Source: Alistipes sp.
GTDB lineage: Bacteria > Bacteroidota > Bacteroidia > Bacteroidales > Rikenellaceae
NCBI GenBank assembly: GCA_029068505.1
Contig: JAIECN010000077.1
Location: 1-64,000 of the forward strand
Length of the DNA: 64,000 bases
Direction of reading: 5' to 3'
Shown: positions 19,562 to 29,892 of the stretch, piece after piece
Position numbering within the stretch: position 1 is the first letter of the stretch
Layout of the letters: the number at the start of each line of letters is the position of its first letter
Notes under the pieces: generated by a model
The model's input: the letters and a program-made list of their open reading frames with translations, nothing else
What the model was told of the DNA's origin: nothing
The model's database searches: none
Made by a program: the position numbers and the translations under genes

Positions 19562-20095
19562 ATGGAATTCAAGCAAATCGTAGAGAAGCGCCGCTCGGTG
19601 CGCAAGTTCGACGGGCGGCCCGTACCGCGTGAAGTCGTCGACCGCCTGCTGGCCGCGGCTCTCTCGGCCCCTTCGTCGCGCAACAGCCGTTCGTCGCACT
19701 TTCTGGTCGTCGACAATCGCGATGCCATTCTCCGCATGGCAGGCATGCGCGACTACGGCGCCGCGTTCATGAAGGATGCGCCTTTGGCCGTCGTCATCTT
19801 CGGCGATGCTTCCAAGACCGACCTTTGGCGCGAGAACTGCGCCATCGCCGCCACGCTGCTTCAGCTGTCCTGCGTCGACGAGGGCCTGGCATCGTGCTGG
19901 GTGCATGTCGACGGACGCCCCCGGTTCAAAGATGCGCCCGACGGCGAGTCCGCCGCCGACCATCTGCGTGCGTTTCTGCCCTTTCCCGAGGGCTGCCGGC
20001 CGTTTTGCGTCGTTGCGATCGGTTATTCCGATTTCCAGCCCGCCCCCCTGCCGGCCTCCGATGACCGGGCAAGAGTCGAATATTATAAAGAATAA
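19562..20095 (+). CDS. Nitroreductase family protein
   Basis: FKQIVEKRRSVRKFD; LSAPSSRNSRSSHFLVV; CWVHVDGRP; VAIGY. Confidence 0.92.
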   Translation: MEFKQIVEKRRSVRKFDGRPVPREVVDRLLAAALSAPSSRNSRSSHFLVVDNRDAILRMAGMRDYGAAFMKDAPLAVVIFGDASKTDLWRENCAIAATLLQLSCVDEGLASCWVHVDGRPRFKDAPDGESAADHLRAFLPFPEGCRPFCVVAIGYSDFQPAPLPASDDRARVEYYKE

Positions 20096-20188
20096 ATCCC
20101 GCGGGGCGGGCTTCATCGCTCTCCGGAGCGTATTTTTTCCGGTGCGCATTTTTTCCGTGCCGTACGGTTCGGGACGGGAGTCGTCCGC

Positions 20189-20234
20189 AAGTTTTCCGAG
20201 CCGTTCCCGTTCGTCCGGCTCCGAAACTTTTTTA
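20189..20234 (+). terminator. Possible terminator of nitroreductase gene
   Basis: Imperfect stem aagttttccgagcc/ggctccgaaactt followed by T-run. Confidence 0.4.
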
Positions 20235-22583
20235 GTAGAACGTCCCTTTCGGGGCGAAGATCGCATAGCCGAAGTTGAACGTCAGATAGGTGTTCTTCCA
20301 GCCGTGCAGATCATACTTCGTCGCCGCCAGACTCACCGGCCCCAGCGGCGTGTGGTAGACCAGCGACGCTTCGGCGATGTAGTGCCACCGTTCGTCGGGA
20401 TGCTTCCCCGGCCAGAGCGGAGCATGGCGTTCGCGGAACATCGCATAGAATCCCGTGCGGAAGAAGAAGTTGGGCAGCAGGTCGAACGTCGGCATCACGC
20501 CGCCCGCCGCGAAACGCCTGGCCCGGAAGTCGGGCATGTGGATCATCCGCGCATGCTGCACCGGCGCATAGGCCGGCATCGCCATGCAGGTCGCCGCCTG
20601 CGTCGTGAAGTCGGGCAGTCCCGTGATCACGGCATCGACGTTGAGTCCCAGCGAGAACCACCGGCAGGCCGGCATGTCGAAATAGATGTCCCACGAGAAG
20701 CGGCCGCCGAACCATCGGCGCGGGGTCTTGCTCGCGAATCCCGCACCCGACGGCGCGAACTTGTCGCGTCCGTAGATGTAGATCGCCGAGAGTTTCAGTT
20801 CGGTGCCTTTTCGCGGGTAGAGCGGTTTGTCCAGCGTGTTGCGCACCGCTTCGGTCTTGATCCCGACGTAGGTGAAACGCGTGTGGTCGGTATCGTCGGC
20901 CGTCGGCGAGGAGGAGTCGTAGCGGTAGTTGATGTGCCCGCCGTTGGTTTGCAGCGTCAGGATGCTGCGGCGCGTCAGGGGCATGCCCGCGCCCAGCGAA
21001 AAGAAGAGTTCGCTCTCCTTGACCGGACAGATGTTGTCGATTTCCGTCAGGCGGCCGAACGAGCCGTGCCGGAAGTTGCTCACCGAGAAGTTGAACGCAT
21101 AGTTCAGAAAGATCGGCCGCCGCACATGGAAGTCCGTCCGTCCGCCGATCGTGCCCCACGTGTAGAGCGGCCCCAGGTAGAGATCCAGGTTGAGTTGCTG
21201 CGCCGCGCGGCCCACGGCCGTATATTCCATTCCCAGATAGGCTTGGTTGAAAGCCGTCGAGGAGACGTTGCCCCCGACCGTCAGCTTGAAGTTGGGTTTG
21301 GTGCCGAAGCGGGCTTCGAACGAGTAGCGCCCGCGCAGCGAGTCGTAGCGCACTGCCGGAAAGTCCATCGTGAAGTCGCCGTCGACCAGCACGCCGTAGA
21401 GGTTGTCGCGCAGTTCGGCGAATTCCATCGGGCGTTGCTGGCCCCGGGCAGCCCGGTCTACATGCACGAAGTCGCGGATGTAGGCCAGCTGGGCGTCGGT
21501 CAGCCCCTCCAGACGGTAGTCGTCGAAGACCAGCGGCGGGCATCGCTTGCGGAACGCTTCGCGCCGCGCCGCATATTCTTCGGGCGTGCGGCGTTCGGCG
21601 ATCCGTTCGACGATCTGCGGCATGATCGCTTTCGCGTCGGCATAGCCCATGTCCATGATGGCTTCCGCCTGGTCGAAATCGAGCATGCCCGCCTCCACGC
21701 CGCGGCGGATCGTCGCGCTCCGCCCTTCGGGCAGCGTGTAGTCGGTATCCTGCATGGCCAGCATGAAGGCCTGATCCATCAGGTTGCTGTTTTCGCTGGG
21801 CGGCGTGTTGCCGCTCGTGCAGATCGAGCCGACGATGAATGCGGGACGGAATTCTTCGTCGAGCGGCCGCCAGGGGAAGTTGTCGTAGATGCCGCCGTCG
21901 TAGAGCAGCATCGAGTCTCTTCGCATCGGTTTGAACACCAGGGGTATCGACATCGACGAGCGCACCGCTTCGCCCAGGTCGCCGCTGCGCAGCACGGCCG
22001 GCCCGCGGCGGTTCATGTCGCTGGCCACGCACAGGAAAGGCACCATCAGCCGGTCGAAGTCGCCCCGGGCCGCCGCCGTCGCCGGAGCGAACAATTCGGC
22101 GAAAGCCATGTCGATCTGCGTCGAGGGGATCAGGCTGGTCGGCACGCGGAACTTGCGTTTGGGGTCGCTCAGGTCGAAGCGGAAGCTCACCATCCCGGGG
22201 GTGCTGCGCATCTGGCGGTAGTAGGACATGTAGCGCGTGGGGTCGATGCGTCCCGACACCCACTCCTTGACCACGCCCGAGGAGACGATCGCCCGCATCT
22301 CGGCCGGCGAATAGCCCGCCGCATACATCGCCGCCACGATCGATCCCATCGACGTGCCCGCCACGCAGTCGATCGGCACCCCTTCTTCTTCCAGCGCCTC
22401 CAGTACGCCGATGTGGTAGAGGCCTTTGGCTCCGCCGCCGCTCATCACCACGCCTACGCCCCGCCGCCCGGGGCCGGCGGTGGAAGCGGACGCAGAGCGG
22501 GGTCGAGCGGATGTCGGTACCGTCGTCATAGACAGCACCAGCAAAAGAATCGGCAGCAGGTATCCGGGATATTGGTGTCGCAT
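20232..22583 (-). CDS. Patatin-like phospholipase with C-terminal outer-membrane barrel
   Basis: GGGAKGLYHIGVLEALEEEGVPID, GTSMGSIVAA, DGGIYDNFP; BamA/D15-like C-terminal ~400 aa. Confidence 0.9.
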   Translation of the reverse strand: MRHQYPGYLLPILLLVLSMTTVPTSARPRSASASTAGPGRRGVGVVMSGGGAKGLYHIGVLEALEEEGVPIDCVAGTSMGSIVAAMYAAGYSPAEMRAIVSSGVVKEWVSGRIDPTRYMSYYRQMRSTPGMVSFRFDLSDPKRKFRVPTSLIPSTQIDMAFAELFAPATAAARGDFDRLMVPFLCVASDMNRRGPAVLRSGDLGEAVRSSMSIPLVFKPMRRDSMLLYDGGIYDNFPWRPLDEEFRPAFIVGSICTSGNTPPSENSNLMDQAFMLAMQDTDYTLPEGRSATIRRGVEAGMLDFDQAEAIMDMGYADAKAIMPQIVERIAERRTPEEYAARREAFRKRCPPLVFDDYRLEGLTDAQLAYIRDFVHVDRAARGQQRPMEFAELRDNLYGVLVDGDFTMDFPAVRYDSLRGRYSFEARFGTKPNFKLTVGGNVSSTAFNQAYLGMEYTAVGRAAQQLNLDLYLGPLYTWGTIGGRTDFHVRRPIFLNYAFNFSVSNFRHGSFGRLTEIDNICPVKESELFFSLGAGMPLTRRSILTLQTNGGHINYRYDSSSPTADDTDHTRFTYVGIKTEAVRNTLDKPLYPRKGTELKLSAIYIYGRDKFAPSGAGFASKTPRRWFGGRFSWDIYFDMPACRWFSLGLNVDAVITGLPDFTTQAATCMAMPAYAPVQHARMIHMPDFRARRFAAGGVMPTFDLLPNFFFRTGFYAMFRERHAPLWPGKHPDERWHYIAEASLVYHTPLGPVSLAATKYDLHGWKNTYLTFNFGYAIFAPKGTFY

Positions 22584-22674
22584 GGCGTTTCGGAAGTTGG
22601 GCGCCGGGAAATCCTTTCCCCGACGGAATTTGTAAAATTGCGATTCGTGAATCCTTGGTATTGTGAATTTTTTC

Positions 22675-22682
22675 TAACTTTG
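22675..22682 (+). promoter_or_regulatory. -7 element upstream of pheS
   Basis: TAACTTTG 70 bp before pheS. Confidence 0.55.
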
Positions 22683-22752
22683 CACATTAAAGGCGCCCGC
22701 CTGCGCGGGCGGGTTCCGTCAAAAGTAGAGAAAAAGGATTAACATTCAAAAT

Positions 22753-23778
22753 ATGACCGACAAAATCAACGAACTTCTGCGACGGGTCGAAGAGTTCAAG
22801 CCCAAGGCCGCATCCGAAATCGAGGAGTTCCGCATCCGTATTCTGGGCAAGAAAGGCGAACTGACGGCTCTGATGGAGGAATTCAAGACGGTGGCGCCGG
22901 AACTCAAGCGCGAATTGGGCCAGCAGCTCAACAAGCTCAAAAACGAGGCCACGGCGCGCATCAACGCCCTGCGCGAGGAGTTGCAGAACGCCTCGTCGTC
23001 CGACACGTCGTCCGACGACGACCTCACGCGTCCCGGTTCGGCCGGGGAGCTGGGGTCGCGGCACCCCATCGCACTGGTCAAGAACCGCATCGTCGAGGTC
23101 TTCGGGCGCTTGGGTTACACCGTGGCCGAGGGTCCCGAGATCGAGGACGACTGGCATGTCTTCTCGGCCTTGAACTTCCCGCCCGAGCATCCCGCGCGCG
23201 ACATGCAGGATACGTTCTTCGTCGAGAAAGACCCCGACATCCTCCTGCGCACCCACACCTCGTCGATCCAGGTGCGCACCATGGAACGGCAGAAGCCGCC
23301 CATCCGCGTGATCTGCCCCGGCCGCGTCTTCCGCAACGAGGCCATCTCCTACCGCGCGCACTGCATCTTCCACCAGATCGAGGGCCTCTACATCGACGAG
23401 GGCGTCTCGTTCGCCGACATGAAGCAGTCGCTGCTCTACTTCGCCAAGGAGATCTTCGGCGAGCAGACCGCCATCCGCATGCGCCCCTCCTACTTCCCCT
23501 TCACCGAGCCGTCGGCCGAGGTCGACGTCTCCTGCAACCTTTGCGGCGGCAAGGGCTGCCCGGTCTGCAAGGGCACCGGATGGCTCGAAATCATGGGTTG
23601 CGGCATGGTCGATCCCAATGTCTTGAAAGCGAATGATATCGATCCCGAAAAATATTCCGGCTTCGCGTTCGGCATGGGTATTGAGCGTATCGCCATGCTC
23701 CTCTACGGGGTCAAGGACCTGCGGCTCTACTTCGAAAACGACGTGCGGTTCCTCCACCAGTTCGACCAGGCTTTGTAA
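22753..23778 (+). CDS. pheS: Phenylalanyl-tRNA synthetase alpha subunit
   Basis: RILGKKGELTALMEEF; HPARDMQDTFF; FRNEAISYRAHCIFHQIEGLYID; FAFGMGIERIAMLLYGVKDLRLYFEND. Confidence 0.97.
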   Translation: MTDKINELLRRVEEFKPKAASEIEEFRIRILGKKGELTALMEEFKTVAPELKRELGQQLNKLKNEATARINALREELQNASSSDTSSDDDLTRPGSAGELGSRHPIALVKNRIVEVFGRLGYTVAEGPEIEDDWHVFSALNFPPEHPARDMQDTFFVEKDPDILLRTHTSSIQVRTMERQKPPIRVICPGRVFRNEAISYRAHCIFHQIEGLYIDEGVSFADMKQSLLYFAKEIFGEQTAIRMRPSYFPFTEPSAEVDVSCNLCGGKGCPVCKGTGWLEIMGCGMVDPNVLKANDIDPEKYSGFAFGMGIERIAMLLYGVKDLRLYFENDVRFLHQFDQAL

Positions 23779-23801
23779 GGGCCGGTTCACACGACAGGAT
23801 C

Positions 23802-25574
23802 ATGAAACGTGCGGCAGCCATATCGTTTTTGTGCGTCGCTCTCTTTTCTTCGGCTTTCGTCGTCGGGAGGGGGACGCCGCCCGTGCCTGCATGGGCCGAT
23901 TCGCTGCCGGGCGTCTATTTCTATACCGAGGGGATCAAGGCCAGCGCCATCGCCCGCGATTCCGTGCGGGCGCGCGAGTGCTTCGCCCGGGCCGTCGCGG
24001 CCGATTCTTCGTTCGCCCCCGCCTACTACGAGCTGGCTCTCTCCGAACTCGGAAGCCGGCCCGACCGGGCGGCCGGACATGCGCGCCGCGCCCACGAGCT
24101 GGACACCGCCAACCTATGGTTCCGGTCGCTCTACGGGCAGTCGTTGCTCTACGCCGGTCAGTACGAGCGGGCGCTCGACGTCTTCCGTGGATTGCAGCGC
24201 CGCGATCCGGCCAATCCCGACAACTATCGCGTCCTGGCCTTGCTTTACGAGATGGGCGGGCAGCCTTTCTCGGCCATCGCCATGCTCGATTCCGCCGAGC
24301 GGCGCTTCGGGCGCATCCCCATGCTGGGGGCCATGAAGCGGCGGTTGCTCGTCGCCACGCGCCAGACCGACAAGGCGATCGCCGAAGCGCGCGCCGTGGT
24401 CGAGGCTGTGCCCTACGACGCCGAGCACCGGGTCGCCCTGGCCGGACTCTACGCCCTCGCGGGCAAGGATTCGCTGGCACTGGCCCAGTACAAGCAGGCG
24501 CTGGAGATCGACTCCACAGCATTGCCTACGCTCGTCGCTTTGGCCGATTTCTACAACGACCGGCGCGACTTCCGCAACATGTTGGCCGTAACCAAACGCA
24601 TGTTCGCGCTCGACGCCATGCCTTTGGAGCGCAAGATTGCACGGTTCGGGCAGTTCACCTCCGACATGCGTTTCTACCGCGAATATTATTTCCAGCTCAA
24701 CGACCTGGCTTCGATGCTGGCCATCCGTTATCCTCGCGACAAACGCGTCGTGGAATTGTACGCCGGCCACCTGATCGCGTCGGGCGAGTTGGAGCGCGCA
24801 TTGGAACTCTACAAGCTCCATACGGAGGATACGCCGCCCGACGAGGATTATTTCCGGTCGGTGATCGACATCGAAACCTACCTCCAGCGGCCCGATTCGG
24901 TCGACCGTTACGTTGACATGGGTCTGGCCCTCTTTCCCGAGCGCCCCGCTTTCCACATCGCCAAGGGCAACGTGTTGAGTTATTCCAAAGAGTACCTTCC
25001 CGCCATCAAGGCCTACAAGGAGTCGTTGCGCCATGCCGACAGCGATTCGCTGCGCGGCGTCATCTGGGGGCTGATCGGCGACGCCTGGCACCAGGAGGCC
25101 GAAAGCCTCGCGCCCGACGAGGAACCGGGGGCTTCCGGCGACACGCCGGCCCGGCGGCGGGCGCTCAAGACTTGCTATGCGGCTTACGACCGTAGTTTGA
25201 AGTATGCTCCCGATAGTCCGTTGGTGTTGAATAATTACGCCTACTTCCTCGCCGTCGAGGGGCGCGAGCTGGAAAAGGCCCTCGCCATGTCCAGCCGTGC
25301 CGTGGCGCTCGCCGACAACAACCCCACCTACCTCGACACCTACGCCTGGGTGCTTTTCCGGCTCGGCCGAGCCGAGGAGGCCCGGCGCATCATGCAGCAG
25401 GCCATCGCGCTCGACAGCCGCAACAGCTCCGAGCTGCTGGTGCACTACGGCGACATCCTCGACGCCTTGGGCGAGCGTTTCGTCGCCGAGACTTATTGGC
25501 GCAAGGCGCTCGAAAAAGGCTACCGGGCCGAAGCGATCCTCCGGCGCATGGAGTCCGGCAAAACCAAGCAATGA
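23802..25574 (+). CDS. Tetratricopeptide-repeat protein
   Basis: Multiple degenerate TPR units; NNPTYLDTYAWVLFRLGRAEEARRIMQQAI. Confidence 0.85.
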   Translation: MKRAAAISFLCVALFSSAFVVGRGTPPVPAWADSLPGVYFYTEGIKASAIARDSVRARECFARAVAADSSFAPAYYELALSELGSRPDRAAGHARRAHELDTANLWFRSLYGQSLLYAGQYERALDVFRGLQRRDPANPDNYRVLALLYEMGGQPFSAIAMLDSAERRFGRIPMLGAMKRRLLVATRQTDKAIAEARAVVEAVPYDAEHRVALAGLYALAGKDSLALAQYKQALEIDSTALPTLVALADFYNDRRDFRNMLAVTKRMFALDAMPLERKIARFGQFTSDMRFYREYYFQLNDLASMLAIRYPRDKRVVELYAGHLIASGELERALELYKLHTEDTPPDEDYFRSVIDIETYLQRPDSVDRYVDMGLALFPERPAFHIAKGNVLSYSKEYLPAIKAYKESLRHADSDSLRGVIWGLIGDAWHQEAESLAPDEEPGASGDTPARRRALKTCYAAYDRSLKYAPDSPLVLNNYAYFLAVEGRELEKALAMSSRAVALADNNPTYLDTYAWVLFRLGRAEEARRIMQQAIALDSRNSSELLVHYGDILDALGERFVAETYWRKALEKGYRAEAILRRMESGKTKQ

Positions 25575-26707
25575 TCCCGCCCATGAAACCCTTCCGTTGC
25601 CTGCTGACCCTTTTGTTGATTCTTCCGTTCTTTTCTGCCACGGCCCAGAACAGCCGCAAGATCGAGGAGCAGAAGCGCGTCATCGCTTCGCTCGAAAAGA
25701 AGATCGCCGACGAGGAGAAGCAGATCGCCCGGCTCAAAAAAGGGCGCGCCGACACCGAGGAGCGCGTGCAGCGCATGGCGCGGCAGCTCGATTCCCGCAC
25801 ACGGCTGCTCGACGAGACGCGCCGGCAGGCGCAGCTTCTGCGCCGCGAAATCGCCCATAAGGATTCTTTGGCCGGCAACCTCTCGGCCGCCTGCGAGCGC
25901 AGCCGTCAGGAGTACGCCGCCATGGTGCGCGAAGCCTACCGCAACTACCGGCACCAGAATTACCTCTCTTTCATCTTCTCCTCCCGCAGTTTTTCCGACA
26001 TGGCGCGCAAGATCGCCATCCTGCGCGAGGTCGCGGCCGTGCGCGAGCGGAAGTTGCAGGAGATCGTCTCCCTCTCCGAGCAGGTGCGCATCGAGAAGGC
26101 CGAACTCGACGCCCGGCAGCAGGCTCTCGGGACGGTGACACGGAAACTCTCCTCCCAGAAAGCCGAACTCGAACGCAGCACGCAGAACGCCAAGCTCGAA
26201 ATCCGGCGCATGAGCCAGAAGGAGAAGAACGCCTTGCAGCGCAAGGTGGCCCAGGAGCAGCAGTTGAGCGTAGCCATCAGCGAGCTGCGCAAGCTCACCA
26301 AGGGCAACAAGGCCGGCGCTTCGTTCTCCTCCAACACCTCCGGACTGCGGCTGCCCGTGGCTGCCGGTCGCGTGAAGCGCTACAAGGGCAACATGGCCGA
26401 GATCACCGGGCCGAAAGGGGCGCACGTCGTCTCGATCTACGAGGGCAAGGTCGTCGAGATCAAGCGCAACCGCATTACCGACAAATTCGATGTCTTCATC
26501 GCCCACGGCGAGTACATTACCTCTTATGCCAACCTCGGGTCGGTCGTTGTCGAAAAGGGGCAGCAGGTGGCCAAGAACCAGCGCATCGGCACCATCGGTT
26601 CGGCGGTCAACGTGCTGACCATGCAGACCGAGTACAAGTTGGTTTTCGGCATCTATCCGCCCAACCCTTCGCAGAAGATGCTGGCCGAGAATTGTTTCAA
26701 GAAATAG
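25571..26707 (+). CDS. EnvC-like murein hydrolase activator (M23 family)
   Basis: Signal peptide, coiled coil, C-terminal LytM-like YITSYANLGSVVVEKGQQVAKNQRIGTIG. ATG overlaps TPR gene stop. Confidence 0.88.
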   Translation: MIPPMKPFRCLLTLLLILPFFSATAQNSRKIEEQKRVIASLEKKIADEEKQIARLKKGRADTEERVQRMARQLDSRTRLLDETRRQAQLLRREIAHKDSLAGNLSAACERSRQEYAAMVREAYRNYRHQNYLSFIFSSRSFSDMARKIAILREVAAVRERKLQEIVSLSEQVRIEKAELDARQQALGTVTRKLSSQKAELERSTQNAKLEIRRMSQKEKNALQRKVAQEQQLSVAISELRKLTKGNKAGASFSSNTSGLRLPVAAGRVKRYKGNMAEITGPKGAHVVSIYEGKVVEIKRNRITDKFDVFIAHGEYITSYANLGSVVVEKGQQVAKNQRIGTIGSAVNVLTMQTEYKLVFGIYPPNPSQKMLAENCFKK

Positions 26708-26709
26708 GG

Positions 26710-27147
26710 ATGGTACGCTACTACACCGACGATTGCGCCTATCGGCTGCCGCAGAAGCGGTTGACGACTGCCTGGCTGCGCGACGTGGCCCGGGCCGAGG
26801 GGTACGGGCTGGGCGATGTGAACTACATCTTTTGTTCCGCGCGCAAGTTGCTCGAAATGAACCGGCAGTTCCTCGGGCACGATTATTTTACCGACGTCAT
26901 CACGTTCGATTACAGCGACCGGCGGGGTGCGCGCGTAGTCTCGGGCGACATCTTCATCGACGTCGAGACCGTCGCCGACAACGCCCGGCTCTATGGTGTT
27001 TCGTGGCTCGACGAAATGCGTCGCGTGGTCGTCCACGGCTTGCTCCACCTTTGCGGGCAGGGCGACAAGACGCCCCGCACCAACCGGCAGATGCACCGCA
27101 AGGAAGACAAATACCTGGCTTTTTGGAAGCAGGAGAACCGAGCGTGA
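26710..27147 (+). CDS. ybeY: Endoribonuclease YbeY
   Basis: NRQFLGHDYFTDVITFDY; RVVVHGLLHLCGQGDKT. Confidence 0.93.
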   Translation: MVRYYTDDCAYRLPQKRLTTAWLRDVARAEGYGLGDVNYIFCSARKLLEMNRQFLGHDYFTDVITFDYSDRRGARVVSGDIFIDVETVADNARLYGVSWLDEMRRVVVHGLLHLCGQGDKTPRTNRQMHRKEDKYLAFWKQENRA

Positions 27148-28679
27148 AAAATCATTCTTTGGGAGGGCCTTTGTTCCGGCTGCTGGTGCCGTTCGCGCTC
27201 GGCATCCTGTTGGCGGAGCGGTTCATGTTGCCGCTGTGGTTTCTCGCAGCGGCCTTTTTCGTGTGCGGGGTCATCGCATTGTTGTTGAGGTCGTCGGGCG
27301 CTTTGGCGCTCATGTTTTTGACCGCCGGATTCGGTCTCGCGCAACTGCGGACGCCTGTGCGGAGCGTGCCTCTCGGCGTCGACGGCATATGGGAGATCGA
27401 GGTTTGCGGCATGCCCGCCAATAGAGGCGGTCGTCGGGTCGCCGACGGTGTGATCCGCGCATGGAGACCCCTTGCCGACGCCTCTCTGAGAGAGGGGCGG
27501 TCGGACGTTCGGGTTCCGGAGGATAGCCGGTCGCGTGTTCCCGCGATCCGAAACCGCTGGTTCCCCGCTTCCGACAAGGTGTTGTTGCGGGCCGATACGC
27601 TCGTCTGCTTGTCGGGCGGCGAGCGCATCCGGTGTTTCGGGAGCGTGCGTCCCTTATCGGGCGGTTCGGAGAGTTACCGGCGTCTGATGGCCCGGCGGGG
27701 TGTCGCCGGTTCGCTTTTTATCCGGTCGCATCATGCCGTCGAGCGCACGCCGGCCACCTCGCCCGGTCTGCATCTGCGGGCGGCCCGACGTTTGGAGGCA
27801 CGGTGCTCTGCCACCGATGCCGGAGCCGTCGTCCGGGCCATGACCGTCGCCGACCGCAGCGGGTTGACTCCCGGCTTGCGCGCCGATTATTCGCGCAGCG
27901 GCATGGCCCATCTGTTGGCCGTCTCCGGATTGCATGTCGGCATCGTCTTTTGGTTGGTCAACGGCGTGTTGAGGTGGGCGACGCTCTTCCGCCGCGGGCA
28001 TCTGCTGCGCAATCTGTGCGTCATCGCCGCCGTGTGGACTTATGTTGCGGCCGCCGGCTTTCCGCCCAGCGCCGTGCGGGCCGCCGTCATGGCGTCGATG
28101 TTGCAGTTGGCATTGGCTTCCGCTTCGACCTATGTCGCATGGAATGCGCTCGCCGCTGCCGCCTTCGGCATGTTGTTGTGGAATCCCGCATGGCTCGGCG
28201 ATGTCGGATTCCAGCTTTCGTTCATCGCCGTGGCAGCCATCCTCGCTTGGGGCGTGCCGCTCTGCCGGCGGCTGCGCACCGGACGCCGGCCGGTCGATGC
28301 GCTTGTCGATATGTTCGTCGTCGGATTCGTCGCGTCGCTCGCTGCGGCACCGTTGGTCGCCCATGTTTTCGGTGTCGTGCCCGTCGCAGGGTTGTTGTTC
28401 AATCCGGTCGTCATCCCCTTGGCCGGGGCCGTCGTCATGTCCGGGCTGCTCCTGCTGCTCGTTCCCGTCCCGGTGTTGTTGCCCGTGTTCCGGTTCGTCG
28501 GCGAGGGTGCCGCCGGTCTGCTCGACCGCATGGCCCGTTTCGCCGCTTCGCTGCCCGGCGGGGCGGCCGATTTCTCGCTGTCGGCCGGGTGGACGGTGGC
28601 TTGTTACGGTGTTTTCGTCGTCGCGACTTGGGCCGTATGGCAGCATGAACCGAAAAAAAGCATAAATTTGCCCTCGTGA
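27144..28679 (+). CDS. ComEC/Rec2-family competence protein
   Basis: GTG start overlapping ybeY stop; MAHLLAVSGLHVGIVFWLVN, PPSAVRAAVMASM, DVGFQLSFIAVAAI. Confidence 0.88.
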   Translation: MKNHSLGGPLFRLLVPFALGILLAERFMLPLWFLAAAFFVCGVIALLLRSSGALALMFLTAGFGLAQLRTPVRSVPLGVDGIWEIEVCGMPANRGGRRVADGVIRAWRPLADASLREGRSDVRVPEDSRSRVPAIRNRWFPASDKVLLRADTLVCLSGGERIRCFGSVRPLSGGSESYRRLMARRGVAGSLFIRSHHAVERTPATSPGLHLRAARRLEARCSATDAGAVVRAMTVADRSGLTPGLRADYSRSGMAHLLAVSGLHVGIVFWLVNGVLRWATLFRRGHLLRNLCVIAAVWTYVAAAGFPPSAVRAAVMASMLQLALASASTYVAWNALAAAAFGMLLWNPAWLGDVGFQLSFIAVAAILAWGVPLCRRLRTGRRPVDALVDMFVVGFVASLAAAPLVAHVFGVVPVAGLLFNPVVIPLAGAVVMSGLLLLLVPVPVLLPVFRFVGEGAAGLLDRMARFAASLPGGAADFSLSAGWTVACYGVFVVATWAVWQHEPKKSINLPS

Positions 28680-29827
28680 TCGATTCCCAAGAATACGCTT
28701 TGTTGATCAGCGACGAGGTGACGCGCGCCGTTGCGCAGCATCGCCGCCGCGACCATCTCGATGTCGCGCTCGACAGCGGCGTGCCGCATGCCCGCGTCGT
28801 CGCCACGCAGGTCAAGTATCTGGCCCGCGCCGCCATGAAGCTGCCCTCGTATGCCGCTGCGCAGTGTATCTTGCCGCCTTTGGCTTTCGAGCAAGCCTCC
28901 AGCGAGCGGTGCGCCGCCCGCAAAACCATCGGGGGCGAGAGCGTGCTCGACCTCACTTGCGGACTGGGCGTCGATGCGTTCGCTTTGAGCCGGCGTTTCC
29001 GCCGCGTCGTAACGTTGGAGCGCAACGAGTGGCTCGCCCGCATCGCGCAGGAGAATTTCCGCCGTCTGGGCGTCGCGAATGTCGAGGTCGTATGCGCCGC
29101 CGCCGAGGATTATTTGCAGCAGACCGGCCTGCGTTTCGACTGGATCTATGCCGATCCCGACCGCCGCGACGCCGCGGGCCGCAAGTTGGTGCGTCTGGAG
29201 GATTGTTCGCCCGCGATTCCCGACCTGCTGCCCGCCATCCGTCGGGCCGCCCCGAGGCTGTGCCTGAAGAATTCGCCGCTTTTCGATGTCGACGAAGCCC
29301 TGCGTCTCTTTCCCGCCGCACGCGTGGAGGTCGTTTCGCTCGACGGCGAGTGCAAGGAGGTCGTCATCTACGACGACAATGCCGGCCCGTCGGTCACCGC
29401 CACCGCATTGGGCGATCCCGACCGCAGTTTTACCGTTCATTCGGGCAGCCTGCCGCCGCTGCCCGAGGCTTTCCGGCCGGAGGAGTACCGCTGGCTCACG
29501 GTGCCCGACGTCGCCCTGGCCAAAGCCCGTGTCGCCCGCGCCCACCTCGCCGGGCAGGCCGACATCTGGAGCGACGGCGGGTTCGGATTCTCGGCCGAGC
29601 GGCCCTCGGACGCGATCGGCAGGGTATTCGCAATAGAGTCGGCCGAGCCTTACGATCCGCGGCAGCTCAAACGTTTGCACAAGGGGTGCGGCGCCACGAT
29701 CTTCAAGCGCGATTTTCCGCTTTCGGCCGAGGAGATCATGCGGCGCTGCGGGTTGCACGCGGGCGGCGATCTGCGGTTGGCTTTTACCCGCATCGACGGT
29801 CGTTTTTGGACGATCCGTTTAAAATAG
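28676..29827 (+). CDS. Class I SAM-dependent methyltransferase (THUMP-like)
   Basis: GTG start; LDLTCGLGVDAFALSRRF; WIYADPDRRD. Confidence 0.82.
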   Translation: MIDSQEYALLISDEVTRAVAQHRRRDHLDVALDSGVPHARVVATQVKYLARAAMKLPSYAAAQCILPPLAFEQASSERCAARKTIGGESVLDLTCGLGVDAFALSRRFRRVVTLERNEWLARIAQENFRRLGVANVEVVCAAAEDYLQQTGLRFDWIYADPDRRDAAGRKLVRLEDCSPAIPDLLPAIRRAAPRLCLKNSPLFDVDEALRLFPAARVEVVSLDGECKEVVIYDDNAGPSVTATALGDPDRSFTVHSGSLPPLPEAFRPEEYRWLTVPDVALAKARVARAHLAGQADIWSDGGFGFSAERPSDAIGRVFAIESAEPYDPRQLKRLHKGCGATIFKRDFPLSAEEIMRRCGLHAGGDLRLAFTRIDGRFWTIRLK

Positions 29828-29892
29828 TTACATTTGTATAGCGATCGGATGCAAAGGCGGTCGGATAAAACGGAACGCCGATATACTTTTTT

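Noticed and set aside
19776-22742. 988-aa plus-strand ORF
   Set aside because: Runs antisense across the patatin gene and out of frame over the nitroreductase; no recognisable motifs.
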